A DNA stretch of 64,000 nucleotides, from NCBI RefSeq assembly GCF_049065735.1, contig NZ_JBAKHD010000004.1, forward strand, positions 248,001 through 312,000. The letters run 5' to 3'. The stretch comes from Paramesorhizobium sp049065735. GTDB taxonomy: Bacteria > Pseudomonadota > Alphaproteobacteria > Rhizobiales > Rhizobiaceae. The position numbers and the translations under genes were made by a program. Below, one piece after another: positions 1-8,829 of the stretch (positions are counted from its first letter, which is position 1; each line of letters starts with the position of its first letter). The notes below the pieces were generated by a model, which ran no database searches, was not told the origin of the DNA, and worked only from the letters and a program-made list of their open reading frames with translations.

Positions 1-249
1 GAATTTCTTCTGTGCGTTGAGACCGGGCGCGATCGAATCGGGAAGCCGCACCACTTCCAGCGCGCGGGCGCGGTTCGGCAGGCGGCGGATGAAGCCGCGC
101 TCCTCCAGCGCCGTGATAAGCCGATGGATGCCGGATTTCGACGCCAGATCAAGCGCCTGCTTCATCTCATCGAAGGAGGGGGGAATTCCGGTTTCCTTCA
201 ACCGCTCGTGGATGAAAAGCAGAAGTTCATGTTGCTTGCGCGTCAGCAT
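1..249 (-). CDS. lexA: LexA repressor, N-terminal part (cut by window edge)
   Basis: Only the first 83 codons are present; the gene runs off the left edge. The protein starts MLTRKQHELLLFIHERLK and continues with the winged helix-turn-helix DNA-binding domain of LexA (SGIHRLITALEERGFIRRL near residues 38-56). The C-terminal self-cleaving serine peptidase domain lies outside the window. LexA represses SOS DNA-damage genes and cleaves itself when RecA filaments form. The ATG at 249 is chosen because it gives the usual LexA N-terminus. A perfect GTTC-N7-GTTC box lies upstream, consistent with autoregulation. Confidence 0.93.
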   Translation of the reverse strand, partial: MLTRKQHELLLFIHERLKETGIPPSFDEMKQALDLASKSGIHRLITALEERGFIRRLPNRARALEVVRLPDSIAPGLNAQKKF

Positions 250-305
250 CGAGTGGTTCCTTCAAGGGAATCGGAACAAAAACAAACCCAGAACAAACAC
301 TATCT

Positions 306-320
306 GTTCCAGTCTTGTTC
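306..320. promoter_or_regulatory. SOS (LexA) box upstream of lexA
   Basis: GTTC-N7-GTTC (GAAC-N7-GAAC on the minus strand) lies about 57 bases upstream of the lexA start. This direct-repeat form is the known LexA operator of alphaproteobacteria, so autorepression is likely. The flanking AT-rich DNA would fit a promoter, but I do not call -35/-10 boxes. Confidence 0.75.
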
Positions 321-456
321 CGCAAGCGTTTTAAACTGGTTAAAATTGAGAAAAGATATGAATTAATTTCTGCAGTCGGAGCTTCCTGCCAAGGTCCATT
401 CGATCCAACGACACCTGCCGGCGGACCGAATGGATAGCTGTTGTGCGCTCTTGCCG

Positions 457-1314
457 CTAGAGATTTTGGCCGAGGAAGCCGCGAATGAAGCCGGCTATTT
501 CATTGGAGTGGGTTTCCAATGCGAAATGGCCGGTGTCGAGAAGGTGTACATGCGCTCGGGGCAAGTCGCGTTTGTAGGCTTCAGCGCCAGCGGGTATGAA
601 TGCCGGATCGTGCCGGCCCCAAATTGCGAGGAAGGGCGGCTGATAGGTGCGGAAATACGCTTGGAATTGCGGATACCGGTCAAGATTGCTGCGATAGTCG
701 AGAATCAGATCCAGCTGAATTTCCTCCGCGCCAGGGCGGGCCATCAGGGCGATGTCGAGCATATAGCCGTCGGGGCCGAGGCGTTGCGGGTCCGTTCCGG
801 TGCGATACTGCCAGTTTTCGATCACGTCAGGCGAAAGCGAAGCGCGACAAGCCTCGCGATTTGCCTCGCTTGGCTCCCGCCAGTAGGTTTCCCATGGCCC
901 CCACTGGTCACTGAACCCATCGAGATAAGCGTTGCCGTTCTGGCTGATAATTGCAGTCACTCTCTCCGGGTGAGCCATCGCTAACCGATAACCGACCGGC
1001 GCGCCGTAGTCGAAAACATAGAGGGCATAGCGGTCCAGCGACAGTGCCTGTGTGAATCCATCGATTACCTTCGCCAGATTATCGAAAGTAAAATCGAACG
1101 TACCGCGCGCCGGGCTTTGCGTATGGCCGAAACCGGGAAAGTCTGGCGCTATCACGCGGTACCGATCCGAGAGCTGAGGCATAAGCTCGCGGAACATATG
1201 ACTGGACGAGGGAAAGCCGTGCAGCAGCAGAAGGACTGGAGCGTTCCTTGCGCCCGCCTCCCTATAAAATACATTCACGTCTCCCACTTGCTGAGATTTA
1301 TAACTCACCGTCAT
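457..1314 (-). CDS. alpha/beta hydrolase, haloalkane dehalogenase/epoxide hydrolase-like
   Basis: A 285-residue single-domain alpha/beta hydrolase. The oxyanion HGFP motif is at about residues 32-35. The nucleophile elbow reads VFDYGAPVG with Asp102 where serine esterases have Ser, as in haloalkane dehalogenases, epoxide hydrolases and fluoroacetate dehalogenases. The catalytic His is in DTGHFALE (about 263). The substrate is unknown. An in-frame start exists at 1350, but the ATG at 1314 gives the usual N-terminus before YKSQQVGDVNVFYREAG. It is divergent from a TetR regulator with a palindromic operator between them, so induction by a small molecule is a reasonable inference. The enzyme class is more certain than the substrate. 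Confidence 0.85.
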   Translation of the reverse strand: MTVSYKSQQVGDVNVFYREAGARNAPVLLLLHGFPSSSHMFRELMPQLSDRYRVIAPDFPGFGHTQSPARGTFDFTFDNLAKVIDGFTQALSLDRYALYVFDYGAPVGYRLAMAHPERVTAIISQNGNAYLDGFSDQWGPWETYWREPSEANREACRASLSPDVIENWQYRTGTDPQRLGPDGYMLDIALMARPGAEEIQLDLILDYRSNLDRYPQFQAYFRTYQPPFLAIWGRHDPAFIPAGAEAYKRDLPRAHVHLLDTGHFALETHSNEIAGFIRGFLGQNL

Positions 1315-1378
1315 GACATTTCTCCAATCGGCAGGTTGGGTTTGCGCCAACCGCGCATCCTAGGCACCCATACAAATA

Positions 1379-1396
1379 CTACCGAACGGTCGGTTG
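1379..1396. promoter_or_regulatory. candidate TetR-family operator
   Basis: ACCGAACGGTCGGT at 1381-1394 is a near-perfect palindrome (one mismatch) of the ACCGACCGGTCGGT kind often bound by TetR regulators. It lies between the divergent hydrolase and TetR genes, nearer the hydrolase start, and would suit control of the hydrolase promoter by its neighbour. Binding is inferred from symmetry and position only. Confidence 0.55.
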
Positions 1397-1456
1397 TAAA
1401 TAGGCATCTTTTTTGATAGTTGATATCGGGCGGGAAATGCGTTCCGGCTTCGGCCT

Positions 1457-1545
1457 TAGAGCATGATCCAGAAAAGTTGCAGACTTTTCGGATAAAGATC
1501 ATGCGGAAAAACAAAGAGTTAGAGCGCGATTGCATCGCGCTCTAA
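1457..1545 (+). repeat. palindromic intergenic repeat, family E copy 1
   Basis: Begins TAGAGCATGATCC, contains an inner hairpin (GAAAAGTTGCAGACTTTTC), then GATCATGCGG and ends in a second hairpin (TTAGAGCGCGAT / ATCGCGCTCTAA). A related copy lies in inverted orientation at 2112-2216, so the pair brackets the TetR gene. Elements of this sequence type are common between genes in Rhizobiales. Confidence 0.8.
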
Positions 1546-1559
1546 GAGGGAGTGTTCGA

Positions 1560-2114
1560 ATGAAGGCAACCAGGGAAGAAATCATTCTCGCGGCGCGGGA
1601 GCTGTTCCGAGAAAAAGGTTATGCTGGAGCCTCGATGCAAGATCTTGCCAGTCGGGTGGGGCTCAAGAAGGCATCGCTCTACATGCGCTTTCCAAACAAG
1701 GAGGCGTTGGTTCCCGTGGTCCTGGAGATGACCTATAATGATACATTCGCACGTCGGGACGTGAACGGGACGGACTGGAGTGACGCCTACGAGGCGGCCA
1801 TCCGGTCTATCGCAGCCGGTCTCATGGACGTGAAGCGGTGCGTGGGTTTGCACCTCGCTTATGGCATCGGCGACGAAACGCCGATAGCGAAGAAAGCCGT
1901 ACGGGATTTTTTTCAGGCGTTGCGGGATCGCCTGAGCGGGATTTTAGCCGAAATCATGCCGCGCGAACGCGCCGAAACAGTCGCCGCCGATGCGCTTGTG
2001 CGGCTGGAGGGTGCGACCTTGCTGTTGGCGCTGTTCGATGACCGTCAGGCTATGGAGCGTGCCGTAGCAGCGGCGCTGACGGATGCCGCCAGCGCCTTGA
2101 ATGCTTCCCATTAG
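1560..2114 (+). CDS. TetR/AcrR family transcriptional regulator
   Basis: A 184-residue protein with an N-terminal TetR helix-turn-helix: ILAARELFREKGYAGASMQD then LASRVGLKKASLYMRFPNKEAL (residues about 8-47). The C-terminal part is the variable ligand-binding domain. The ATG at 1560 is preferred over an upstream start at 1530 because it follows GAGGGAG and starts just before the helix-turn-helix. It probably controls the divergent hydrolase gene and itself through the palindrome at 1381-1394. Inverted repeats of family E lie on both sides, which could mean that the gene or the locus was acquired or rearranged. The ligand is unknown. Confidence 0.9.
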   Translation: MKATREEIILAARELFREKGYAGASMQDLASRVGLKKASLYMRFPNKEALVPVVLEMTYNDTFARRDVNGTDWSDAYEAAIRSIAAGLMDVKRCVGLHLAYGIGDETPIAKKAVRDFFQALRDRLSGILAEIMPRERAETVAADALVRLEGATLLLALFDDRQAMERAVAAALTDAASALNASH

Positions 2115-2216
2115 AGCGTGATGCGATTAAACCCGTGCGGGCATCACGCTCTAACTCTTTGTTTTGCCGCATGATCTTGTCCGAAAAGTCTGCAATTTTT
2201 CGGGATCATGCTCTAA
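2112..2216 (-). repeat. palindromic intergenic repeat, family E copy 2 (inverted)
   Basis: The reverse complement begins TTAGAGCATGATCCC and continues with the GATCATGCGG and AACAAAGAGTTAGAGCGTGATG segments seen in copy 1. The first TAG on the minus strand is also the stop codon of parE, so the element abuts the gene to the base. The left hairpin (TAGAGCGTGATGC / GCATCACGCTCTA) lies just after the TetR stop codon and could end transcription. Confidence 0.8.
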
Positions 2217-4279
2217 ATATCCAGCTCTTCCACAAATGCCGCGCGCTCCTGGATGAAGCGGAAGCGGGCGTCGGGGCGGGTGCCCATGAGATCGTCCACG
2301 ACGGTGCGGGTTTCCGTCGCCGTGTCCTCGGCGATCTCGACGCGCAGCAGCGTGCGCTTTCTCGGATCCATCGTCGTTTCCTTCAGCTGCTCGGCGCGCA
2401 TTTCGCCGAGGCCTTTGAAGCGGCCGATTTCGATCTTGCCCTTGCCGGTGAACTCGGTGCGAAGCAGCTCTTCCTTGTGCGCGTCGTCGCGGGCATAGGC
2501 GGTCTTGCCGCCCTGGCTGATGCGATAGAGCGGGGGAACGGCGAGGTAGAGATGGCCGCCGCGGATCAGGTCCGTCATCTCCTGATAGAAAAAGGTGATG
2601 AGCAGCGAGGCGATATGCGCGCCGTCCACGTCCGCGTCGGTCATGATGATGATGCGGTCGTAGCGCAGATCCTCCTCACGGTATTTCGAGCGCGTTCCGC
2701 AGCCGAGCGCCTGGATGAGGTCGGCGATCTGCTGGTTGGCGGAGAGCTTGTCGCGCCCGGCGCTCGCCACGTTTAGGATCTTACCGCGCAAGGGCAGCAC
2801 GGCCTGGGTGGCACGGTCCCGCGCTTGCTTGGCGGAGCCGCCGGCCGAGTCGCCCTCGACAATGAAGATTTCCGCGCCCGCCGCCGCGTTCTGCGTGCAG
2901 TCGGCGAGCTTTCCGGGCAGGCGCAGCTTGCGCGTGGCGCTCTTGCGTACCGTCTCCTTTTCCTGCCGCCGGCGCACGCGCTCCTCGGCGCGCTCGACCA
3001 CCCAGTCGAGCAGCTTGGAAGCCTCCTGCGGCGAGGCGGCGAGCCAATGGTCGAACGGATCACGGATCGCGTTCTCAACGATACGCTGCGCTTCCGTCGT
3101 CGCCAGCCGGTCCTTGGTCTGGCCGACGAATTCCGGCTCGCGGATGAAGACGGAGAGCATCGCCGCCGCCGATATCATCACATCGTCGGTGGTGATGATC
3201 GAGGCGCGCTTGTTGTTGGTGAGCTCCGCATAGGCTTTCAGGCCGCGCGTGATGGCGAGGCGGAAGCCCGCCTCATGCGTGCCGCCTTCGGCCGTGGGAA
3301 TAGTATTACAGTATGAATTGACGAAGCCGTCGCCGCCATGCCAGGTGATGGCCCATTCCACCGCGCCATGGCCGCCCTGCTTTTCGGTCTTGCCGGCGAA
3401 GATTTCGCGCGTGACCTGATATTCCCCGTCGAGCGAGGCGGCGAGATAGTCTTTCAGCCCGCCCGGAAAATGGAAGACGGCCTTTTCCGGCGTATCCTTC
3501 TTCGGGTCGAGCAGCGAGGGGTCGCAGCTCCAGCGAATCTCGACGCCGCCGAAGAGATAGGCCTTCGAGCGCGCCATGCGATAGAGCCGCGCCGGATCGA
3601 ACCGGGCGTTCTTGCCGAAAATATCCGCATCCGGATGGAAGCGCACCCGCGTGCCGCGACGGTTGTGCACCTCGCCGAGTTCCTCAAGGCCGCCTTGCGG
3701 AATGCCGCGCGAGAAGCGCTGACGGTAGAGCTTTCGCCCGCGTGCTACCTCGACTTCGAGAAAATCCGAGAGCGCATTGACGACAGAGACGCCGACGCCG
3801 TGGAGGCCGCCCGAGGTCTCATAGGCCTTGCCGTCGAACTTGCCGCCCGCATGCAGCTTGGTCATGATGACTTCGAGCGTCGACTTCCCCGGCACCTGCG
3901 GGTGATTTTCCACCGGAATGCCGCGCCCATTGTCGGTGACGGTCAGGAAGCCATCGGCATCGAGATTGACCTCGATGAAGTCAGCATGACCCGCCACTGC
4001 CTCGTCCATCGAGTTGTCGATGACTTCGGCGAAGAGGTGGTGCAGCGCCTTTTCATCTGTGCCGCCGATATACATGCCGGGGCGCAGGCGCACGGGCTCG
4101 AGGCCCTCGAGCACCCGGATGGCCGAGGCATTGTACTCGTCATTGTCGGCGCGCGGAGCCGGCGCAGGCGCCGCTTTCAATGGCACGGCAACAGCCGCAG
4201 CCGCCTTCGGGCTGGCCGTCGACTGGCGTTCACGCGCATTGCTGACAACCTGCGAGAAAAGATCGTTACTGTCGTCCAT
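2213..4279 (-). CDS. parE: DNA topoisomerase IV subunit B
   Basis: A 688-residue GHKL ATPase subunit of topoisomerase IV, which with ParC separates daughter chromosomes. In order: an N-terminal low-complexity tail (about 45 residues rich in Ala/Pro), ATP-binding motifs (EVIDNSMDEA, DNGRGIPVENHP, TSGGLHGVGVSVVNALSDF), the transducer domain, and the TOPRIM domain with EGDSAGGSAKQARDR and TDADVDGAHIASLL, ending in GRFKGLGEM. ParE rather than GyrB fits the length and the absence of a large C-terminal insert. The stop codon TAG is formed by the first bases of repeat E copy 2. It is divergent from the EamA gene; parC is not in the window. Confidence 0.95.
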   Translation of the reverse strand: MDDSNDLFSQVVSNARERQSTASPKAAAAVAVPLKAAPAPAPRADNDEYNASAIRVLEGLEPVRLRPGMYIGGTDEKALHHLFAEVIDNSMDEAVAGHADFIEVNLDADGFLTVTDNGRGIPVENHPQVPGKSTLEVIMTKLHAGGKFDGKAYETSGGLHGVGVSVVNALSDFLEVEVARGRKLYRQRFSRGIPQGGLEELGEVHNRRGTRVRFHPDADIFGKNARFDPARLYRMARSKAYLFGGVEIRWSCDPSLLDPKKDTPEKAVFHFPGGLKDYLAASLDGEYQVTREIFAGKTEKQGGHGAVEWAITWHGGDGFVNSYCNTIPTAEGGTHEAGFRLAITRGLKAYAELTNNKRASIITTDDVMISAAAMLSVFIREPEFVGQTKDRLATTEAQRIVENAIRDPFDHWLAASPQEASKLLDWVVERAEERVRRRQEKETVRKSATRKLRLPGKLADCTQNAAAGAEIFIVEGDSAGGSAKQARDRATQAVLPLRGKILNVASAGRDKLSANQQIADLIQALGCGTRSKYREEDLRYDRIIIMTDADVDGAHIASLLITFFYQEMTDLIRGGHLYLAVPPLYRISQGGKTAYARDDAHKEELLRTEFTGKGKIEIGRFKGLGEMRAEQLKETTMDPRKRTLLRVEIAEDTATETRTVVDDLMGTRPDARFRFIQERAAFVEELDI

Positions 4280-4542
4280 GTGGTGCGACCGGCCCCGTTT
4301 CTAGTCGTTCAGTGAAAGTCCGAATCATCCGGATAGTGCCATGCTTTGCCGCCAAAGGACAAAGGTTCACCATACGTTCCCCGCTTTTGCCGGGCAAATC
4401 CTGGATTTTTTGAGGCTTCAATGCGGCAGAATGGAAGCAAAAGTCAAATGTGCCGCGCCGGTCGGGCGATAAAGGACCATGGCGAAGCCTCTAGCAATGG
4501 CGTAAGGATTGGCCTTTATCCTCGTTCGCGTTGAGGCCCCCC

Positions 4543-5487
4543 ATGCAGCAAAAGACGGAAAATCCCGCCATGCAGCCCCATGTCAAGGGCATGATCGTCA
4601 TGGCGAGCGCGATGTTGTTCCTGCCGCTGCTCGACGCCATCGGCAAATGGCTCTCCACCATGGACAGCGTGCCGCCGGCGACCGTTTCCTTTTCCCGCTT
4701 TTTCATCCAGGCGCTGCTGACGGTCGCGATCCTCTTGGCGATGGGCGGCTGGCGCGGGCTGGCGACGCGCAATCTCGGCGGCAATCTCATCCGCGGCGCC
4801 CTGATGGGCGTCGGCAGCCTCTGTTTCTTCACGGCGGTCAAATACATGCCGCTCGCCGACGCCATCGCCATCTTCTTCGTCGAGCCGCTGCTGCTGACGC
4901 TGTCCTCGGCCGTGGTGCTGAAGGAGCAGGTGGGCTGGCGGCGCTTGACCGCCGTCGCCGTGGGTTTCATCGGCACGCTGATCGTGGTGCAGCCGAGCTT
5001 CGAAATCTTCGGCTGGGTGTCGCTGCTGCCCTTGGGAACCGCGACATGCTTCGCAACCTATCTCACTATGAACCGCAAATATGGCGTCTCCGACAGCCCG
5101 ATGGTGATGCAGTTCTATGCCGGGGCCGGCGGTGTGCTGTTCACCGCGCCGGTGATTCTCATCGGCGAACTGATCGGTCACCCGGATATGGGCTTCGGCC
5201 TTGCCACGCTGCCGCTTTCCTGGGGCCTGCTGGCGGCGATGGGTGTGATCGCCACCATAGGCCATCTGTTGGTGGTGCAGGCCTTCCGCCTCGCACCGGC
5301 TTCGATGCTCGCGCCGTTCCAATATCTGGAGATCGTTATGGCGGTGCTGGTGGGGCTTTTGGTCTTCGGCGAGTTCCCGACGCCATCGAAATGGCTGGGC
5401 ATCCTCATCATCGCGGGCTCAGGTATTTACGTCTTCATGCGCGAGCGCCGCCTGAAGGAAGGGGCGGGGGAAGCCGCCATCGCCTAA
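4543..5487 (+). CDS. EamA/DMT-family inner-membrane transporter
   Basis: A 314-residue drug/metabolite transporter superfamily protein with about ten membrane helices in two EamA repeats. The first repeat runs from MIVMASAMLFLPLLDAIGKW to GTLIVVQPSF and the second from LLPLGTATCFATYLTMNRKYG to WLGILIIAGSGIYVFM. These proteins export small metabolites or amino-acid derivatives; the substrate cannot be read from sequence. The ATG at 4543 is chosen; a TTG at 4531 is also in frame and the ribosome site is weak. It is convergent with lipB, with only two bases between the two stop codons. Confidence 0.85.
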   Translation: MQQKTENPAMQPHVKGMIVMASAMLFLPLLDAIGKWLSTMDSVPPATVSFSRFFIQALLTVAILLAMGGWRGLATRNLGGNLIRGALMGVGSLCFFTAVKYMPLADAIAIFFVEPLLLTLSSAVVLKEQVGWRRLTAVAVGFIGTLIVVQPSFEIFGWVSLLPLGTATCFATYLTMNRKYGVSDSPMVMQFYAGAGGVLFTAPVILIGELIGHPDMGFGLATLPLSWGLLAAMGVIATIGHLLVVQAFRLAPASMLAPFQYLEIVMAVLVGLLVFGEFPTPSKWLGILIIAGSGIYVFMRERRLKEGAGEAAIA

Positions 5488-5489
5488 TT

Positions 5490-6251
5490 TCAGCGTCTGA
5501 TTGGCCCAAACACACTTTCGAATCCCCGCGCGAGCGCCAGATCGACATCCTCCATCGTCACCGGCAGACCAAGATCGACGAGGCTGGTGACGCCATGCTC
5601 GGTGACGCCGCAGGGCACGATGCCGCCGAAATTGGCAAGCTCCGGTTCCACATTGATGGCGATGCCGTGGAAGCTGACCCAGCGGCGCAGCCGGATGCCG
5701 ATGGCGGCGATCTTGTCTTCCGCCAGCGATCCATCGGCAAGGCGCGGCTTCTCCGGCCGCGTCACCCAGACGCCGACCCGGTCCTCCCGCCGCTCGCCCT
5801 TGACGTTGAATTCCGCCAGCGTGCGAATGAGCCATTCCTCGAGCGCGGTGACGAAGGCGCGCACATCCTCGCGGCGGCGCTTCAAATCCAGCATCACATA
5901 GGCCACGCGCTGGCCGGGGCCGTGATAGGTATATTCCCCGCCACGCCCGGTCTCGAAGACGGGAAAACGGTCCGGCGCAAGCAGGTCGCTTGGCCGGGCG
6001 CTCGTGCCGGCAGTGTAGAGCGGCGGGTGCTCCACCAGCCAGACCAGCTCCGGCGCGGTCCCCTCGCGAATAGCAGCCACCCGCGCGTCCATGAAGGCGA
6101 GGGCGGCAGGATAATCGGTAAGCCCCTCCGCCACGAGCCACTCGACCGGCGGCGAGCCCTCGGCGGGGAAAAAGCTGGCGGGGAGGGCGGAGCGCTCCTT
6201 GCGCTGCACGATCTGGGGGCCACCTGAATCGGAAAGACTATCTATCGTCAT
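5490..6251 (-). CDS. lipB: octanoyl-[acyl-carrier-protein]:protein octanoyltransferase
   Basis: LipB moves octanoyl groups from acyl carrier protein to the lipoyl domains of 2-oxoacid dehydrogenases and GcvH, the first step of lipoate assembly. Motifs visible: RGGEYTYHGPGQRVAYVMLD, the catalytic lysine region KIAAIGIRLRRWVSFHG, and the catalytic cysteine in GGIVPCGVTEHG. The ATG at 6251 gives 253 residues, the normal family length. The frame is open further upstream to 6497, but that part lies over the CRISPR leader region and looks non-coding. The gene and the CRISPR array point away from each other. Confidence 0.94.
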   Translation of the reverse strand: MTIDSLSDSGGPQIVQRKERSALPASFFPAEGSPPVEWLVAEGLTDYPAALAFMDARVAAIREGTAPELVWLVEHPPLYTAGTSARPSDLLAPDRFPVFETGRGGEYTYHGPGQRVAYVMLDLKRRREDVRAFVTALEEWLIRTLAEFNVKGERREDRVGVWVTRPEKPRLADGSLAEDKIAAIGIRLRRWVSFHGIAINVEPELANFGGIVPCGVTEHGVTSLVDLGLPVTMEDVDLALARGFESVFGPIRR

Positions 6252-6336
6252 GATCGATCCATATGGACCTTTTGGGATGAAAGTTCCAGCGTCAGGGCGG
6301 GTTAGATCAAAATCCAAACCGGGCTTCCCCTGAATT

Positions 6337-6514
6337 GGTGCGAACCGCAAGCGTGTTGTAAAATACCGGCGGATTCGCACCTGACACAGCTCTTTGAAAT
6401 CGTGGGTCTTTTTGAAACACCCCTGCGCTCGCCTCACGCCGACGGCAGCAGACTGCACATCCTCGCGCCAACATCCGCCTATTCCGTTGTCGAACAAAAG
6501 GTTAGAGATAGGCA
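6337..6514 (+). promoter_or_regulatory. putative CRISPR leader with conserved-type hairpin
   Basis: Upstream of the first repeat, GGTGCGAACCGC (6337-6348) and GCGG-A-TTCGCACC (6369-6381) form an inverted repeat, perfect over GGTGCGAA/TTCGCACC. CTCTTTGAAATC follows at 6391. From general knowledge, leaders of type I-C arrays often carry such a GGTGCGAA inverted repeat before the first repeat. The side of the array also fits, because the repeats next to it are all identical. The exact leader boundaries and promoter are not resolved. Confidence 0.6.
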
Positions 6515-8808
6515 GTCGCTCTCCTCGCGGGAGCGTGGATCGAAACGGTGCTCATCCAGAGCGGTTTATCCTGCCCCGGGGTGTCGCTCTCCTCGCGGGA
6601 GCGTGGATCGAAACTGGAAGCCATGCCCGAAGAGCTGCGCATTCGCCTTGTCGCTCTCCTCGCGGGAGCGTGGATCGAAACTGCAACAGCGTGTCCATGC
6701 TGGCGCGTCCGGCGAGTCGCTCTCCTCGCGGGAGCGTGGATCGAAACACGCTCCCACGCCACCGTCACCAGCCCCTTGTCGTCGCTCTCCTCGCGGGAGC
6801 GTGGATCGAAACACGGTTTACAAGAAGCTGGCAGACGAGCTGGACCTTGTCGCTCTCCTCGCGGGAGCGTGGATCGAAACGGGGGTCTCGTGAAGCGGCG
6901 GAAGAAGCCAAAGAGTCGCTCTCCTCGCGGGAGCGTGGATCGAAACCCGGCGTGGCTGGAGACCAACTCCGACCGTGGCGTCGCTCTCCTCGCGGGAGCG
7001 TGGATCGAAACTCGATTACTACGAAGCGCAGGGACAGCCGCTTTCGGCGTCGCTCTCCTCGCGGGAGCGTGGATCGAAACGTATAAGTCCCGGTCACGGT
7101 GACACCGGTCAGCGTCGCTCTCCTCGCGGGAGCGTGGATCGAAACTCCGAGCTTGTTGCGAGCGCCCTTTGGCCGTCCAGGTCGCTCTCCTCGCGGGAGC
7201 GTGGATCGAAACCCTTGCGCACGATCTCCTGAAAAATCGGCAAGTCAGTCGCTCTCCTCGCGGGAGCGTGGATCGAAACGTCTTGCCCCTTGGTTTGACG
7301 ATATGGGCGCTCGGTCGCTCTCCTCGCGGGAGCGTGGATCGAAACGCCCAACACAACAGTCGTCGTCACTGCGCCCTCCCAGTCGCTCTCCTCGCGGGAG
7401 CGTGGATCGAAACGCTGTCTTTTCCGCATGGCAAACGCGGCAGATGAGTCGCTCTCCTCGCGGGAGCGAGGATCGAAACGGGCAGGCGGTCAAGGGATTT
7501 AAGTAATGGCGAGGTCGCTCTCCTCGCGGGAGCGTGGATCGAAACCCCTTGTATCAACCGAACCGCCCAAGCGGAACGCGGTCGCTCTCCTCGCGGGAGC
7601 GTGGATCGAAACTCTGATGCGGAGCAGAAAACGGATGCCGCCATCGGTCGCTCTCCTCGCGGGAGCGTGGATCGAAACGTGCCATAACCGAATCATGCCT
7701 TTCCCATGCGCACGGTCGCTCTCCTCGCGGGAGCGTGGATCGAAACTGGTCATACAGTATGCGGTTCCAGCGCGCTACCCGGTCGCTCTCCTCGCGGGAG
7801 CGTGGATCGAAACCGGCGCAATGGCGCTAAACATTCGTGGTCTACAGGTCGCTCTCCTCGCGGGAGCGTGGATCGAAACCCCGGTGGATCGCAAACATAC
7901 CGGCTGGCGTGAGGGCCGCTCTCCTCGCGGGAGCGTGGATCGAAACCACGCACCAGAAACAAAACTTTTCCACAGGCTCTGTCGCTCTCCTCGCGGGAGC
8001 GTGGATCGAAACAGCAACATTTCGCTGGACGACTTGCGCGAAGAAGGCGTCGCTCTCCTCGCGGGAGCGTGGATCGAAACTACTTCGACAAGGCGGAAAC
8101 GCTGCGCGAGTTCGGTCGCTCTCCTCGCGGGAGCGTGGATCGAACATTCGGGGAGCGGATACCGGCCCCAACCTCTTCGTCGCTCTCCTCGCGAGAGCGT
8201 GGATCGAAACTCGTTCGGCAAGCTCGCGGGCTTTATCCTCTGTCAGGTCGCTCTCCTCGCGGGGGGCGTGGATCGAAACATCGTGGGGCGGGTGCTAAGG
8301 CGATTTGGGATTGTCGCTCTCCTCGCGGGGGGGGGCGTGGATCGAAACGGACATCAATGGCAAGCGCCGGCTGAAAACCTTCGTCGCTCTCCTCGCGGGG
8401 GCCTGGATCGAAACTTCGCTTCGGTCGAGCAGGCCGTAGCGCCTCACCTGTCGCTCTCCTCGTGGGAGCGTGGATCGAAACTATGCCGGGGGGCTTTGGC
8501 TATGGCTCTCAATCCGTCGCTCTCTCGGGGGAGTGCGGATCGAAACACCTTATCGTCCGGGGGGCCTGTGACGCAATGTCCAGGTTGCTCTCTCGCGAGC
8601 GTGGATCGAAACTGGACGAAAATCGCCCAATCCTTGAGCGTGAAGCTGTCGCTCTCCTCGCGGTGCGTGGATCGAAACAACGCTGCCTGTGTCTATCAGG
8701 ACAAGCACATTGGTCGCTCCCTTGGCGGGAGCGTGGATCGAAACATCATGTCGATGAATGACAGGCCACAGTTCGCTGGTCGGTCTCTTCAAGCGTGCTC
8801 CACGAAAC
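6515..8808 (+). CRISPR. type I-C-like CRISPR array, 35 repeats, 34 spacers, no adjacent cas genes
   Basis: The repeat is 32 bases, GTCGCTCTCC then TCGCGGGAGC then GTGGATCGAAAC, with the CGCTC/GAGCG stem and the GTGGAT(C)GAAAC end typical of type I-C repeats. Spacers are 33-37 bases and all differ. The first repeat is 6515-6546. Repeats 1-24 are identical except single changes in repeats 15 (7448) and 22 (7915). From repeat 25 (8115) on every copy is altered: a lost A, G-run expansions at 8247 and 8313, deletions at 8516, 8584 and 8648, and a barely recognisable last copy at 8779-8808. Transcription is probably left to right. lipB and tRNA-Leu flank the array, and no cas gene exists anywhere in the window. 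The array must use Cas proteins encoded elsewhere or be inactive. Reading frames across it are artefacts. Confidence 0.97.
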
Positions 8809-8829
8809 GGCGGTATGCACGCGCAACAC

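Noticed and set aside
2135..4315. Large plus-strand frames opposite parE (213 and 325 residues) and similar frames opposite galE, rimO, radA and ugpE.
   Set aside because: They are mirror frames of GC-rich genes with low-complexity Arg/Ala/His translations and no family features.
6252..6497. N-terminal extension of lipB by 82 residues.
   Set aside because: It covers the CRISPR leader region and is not part of the LipB family length; the ATG at 6251 fits.
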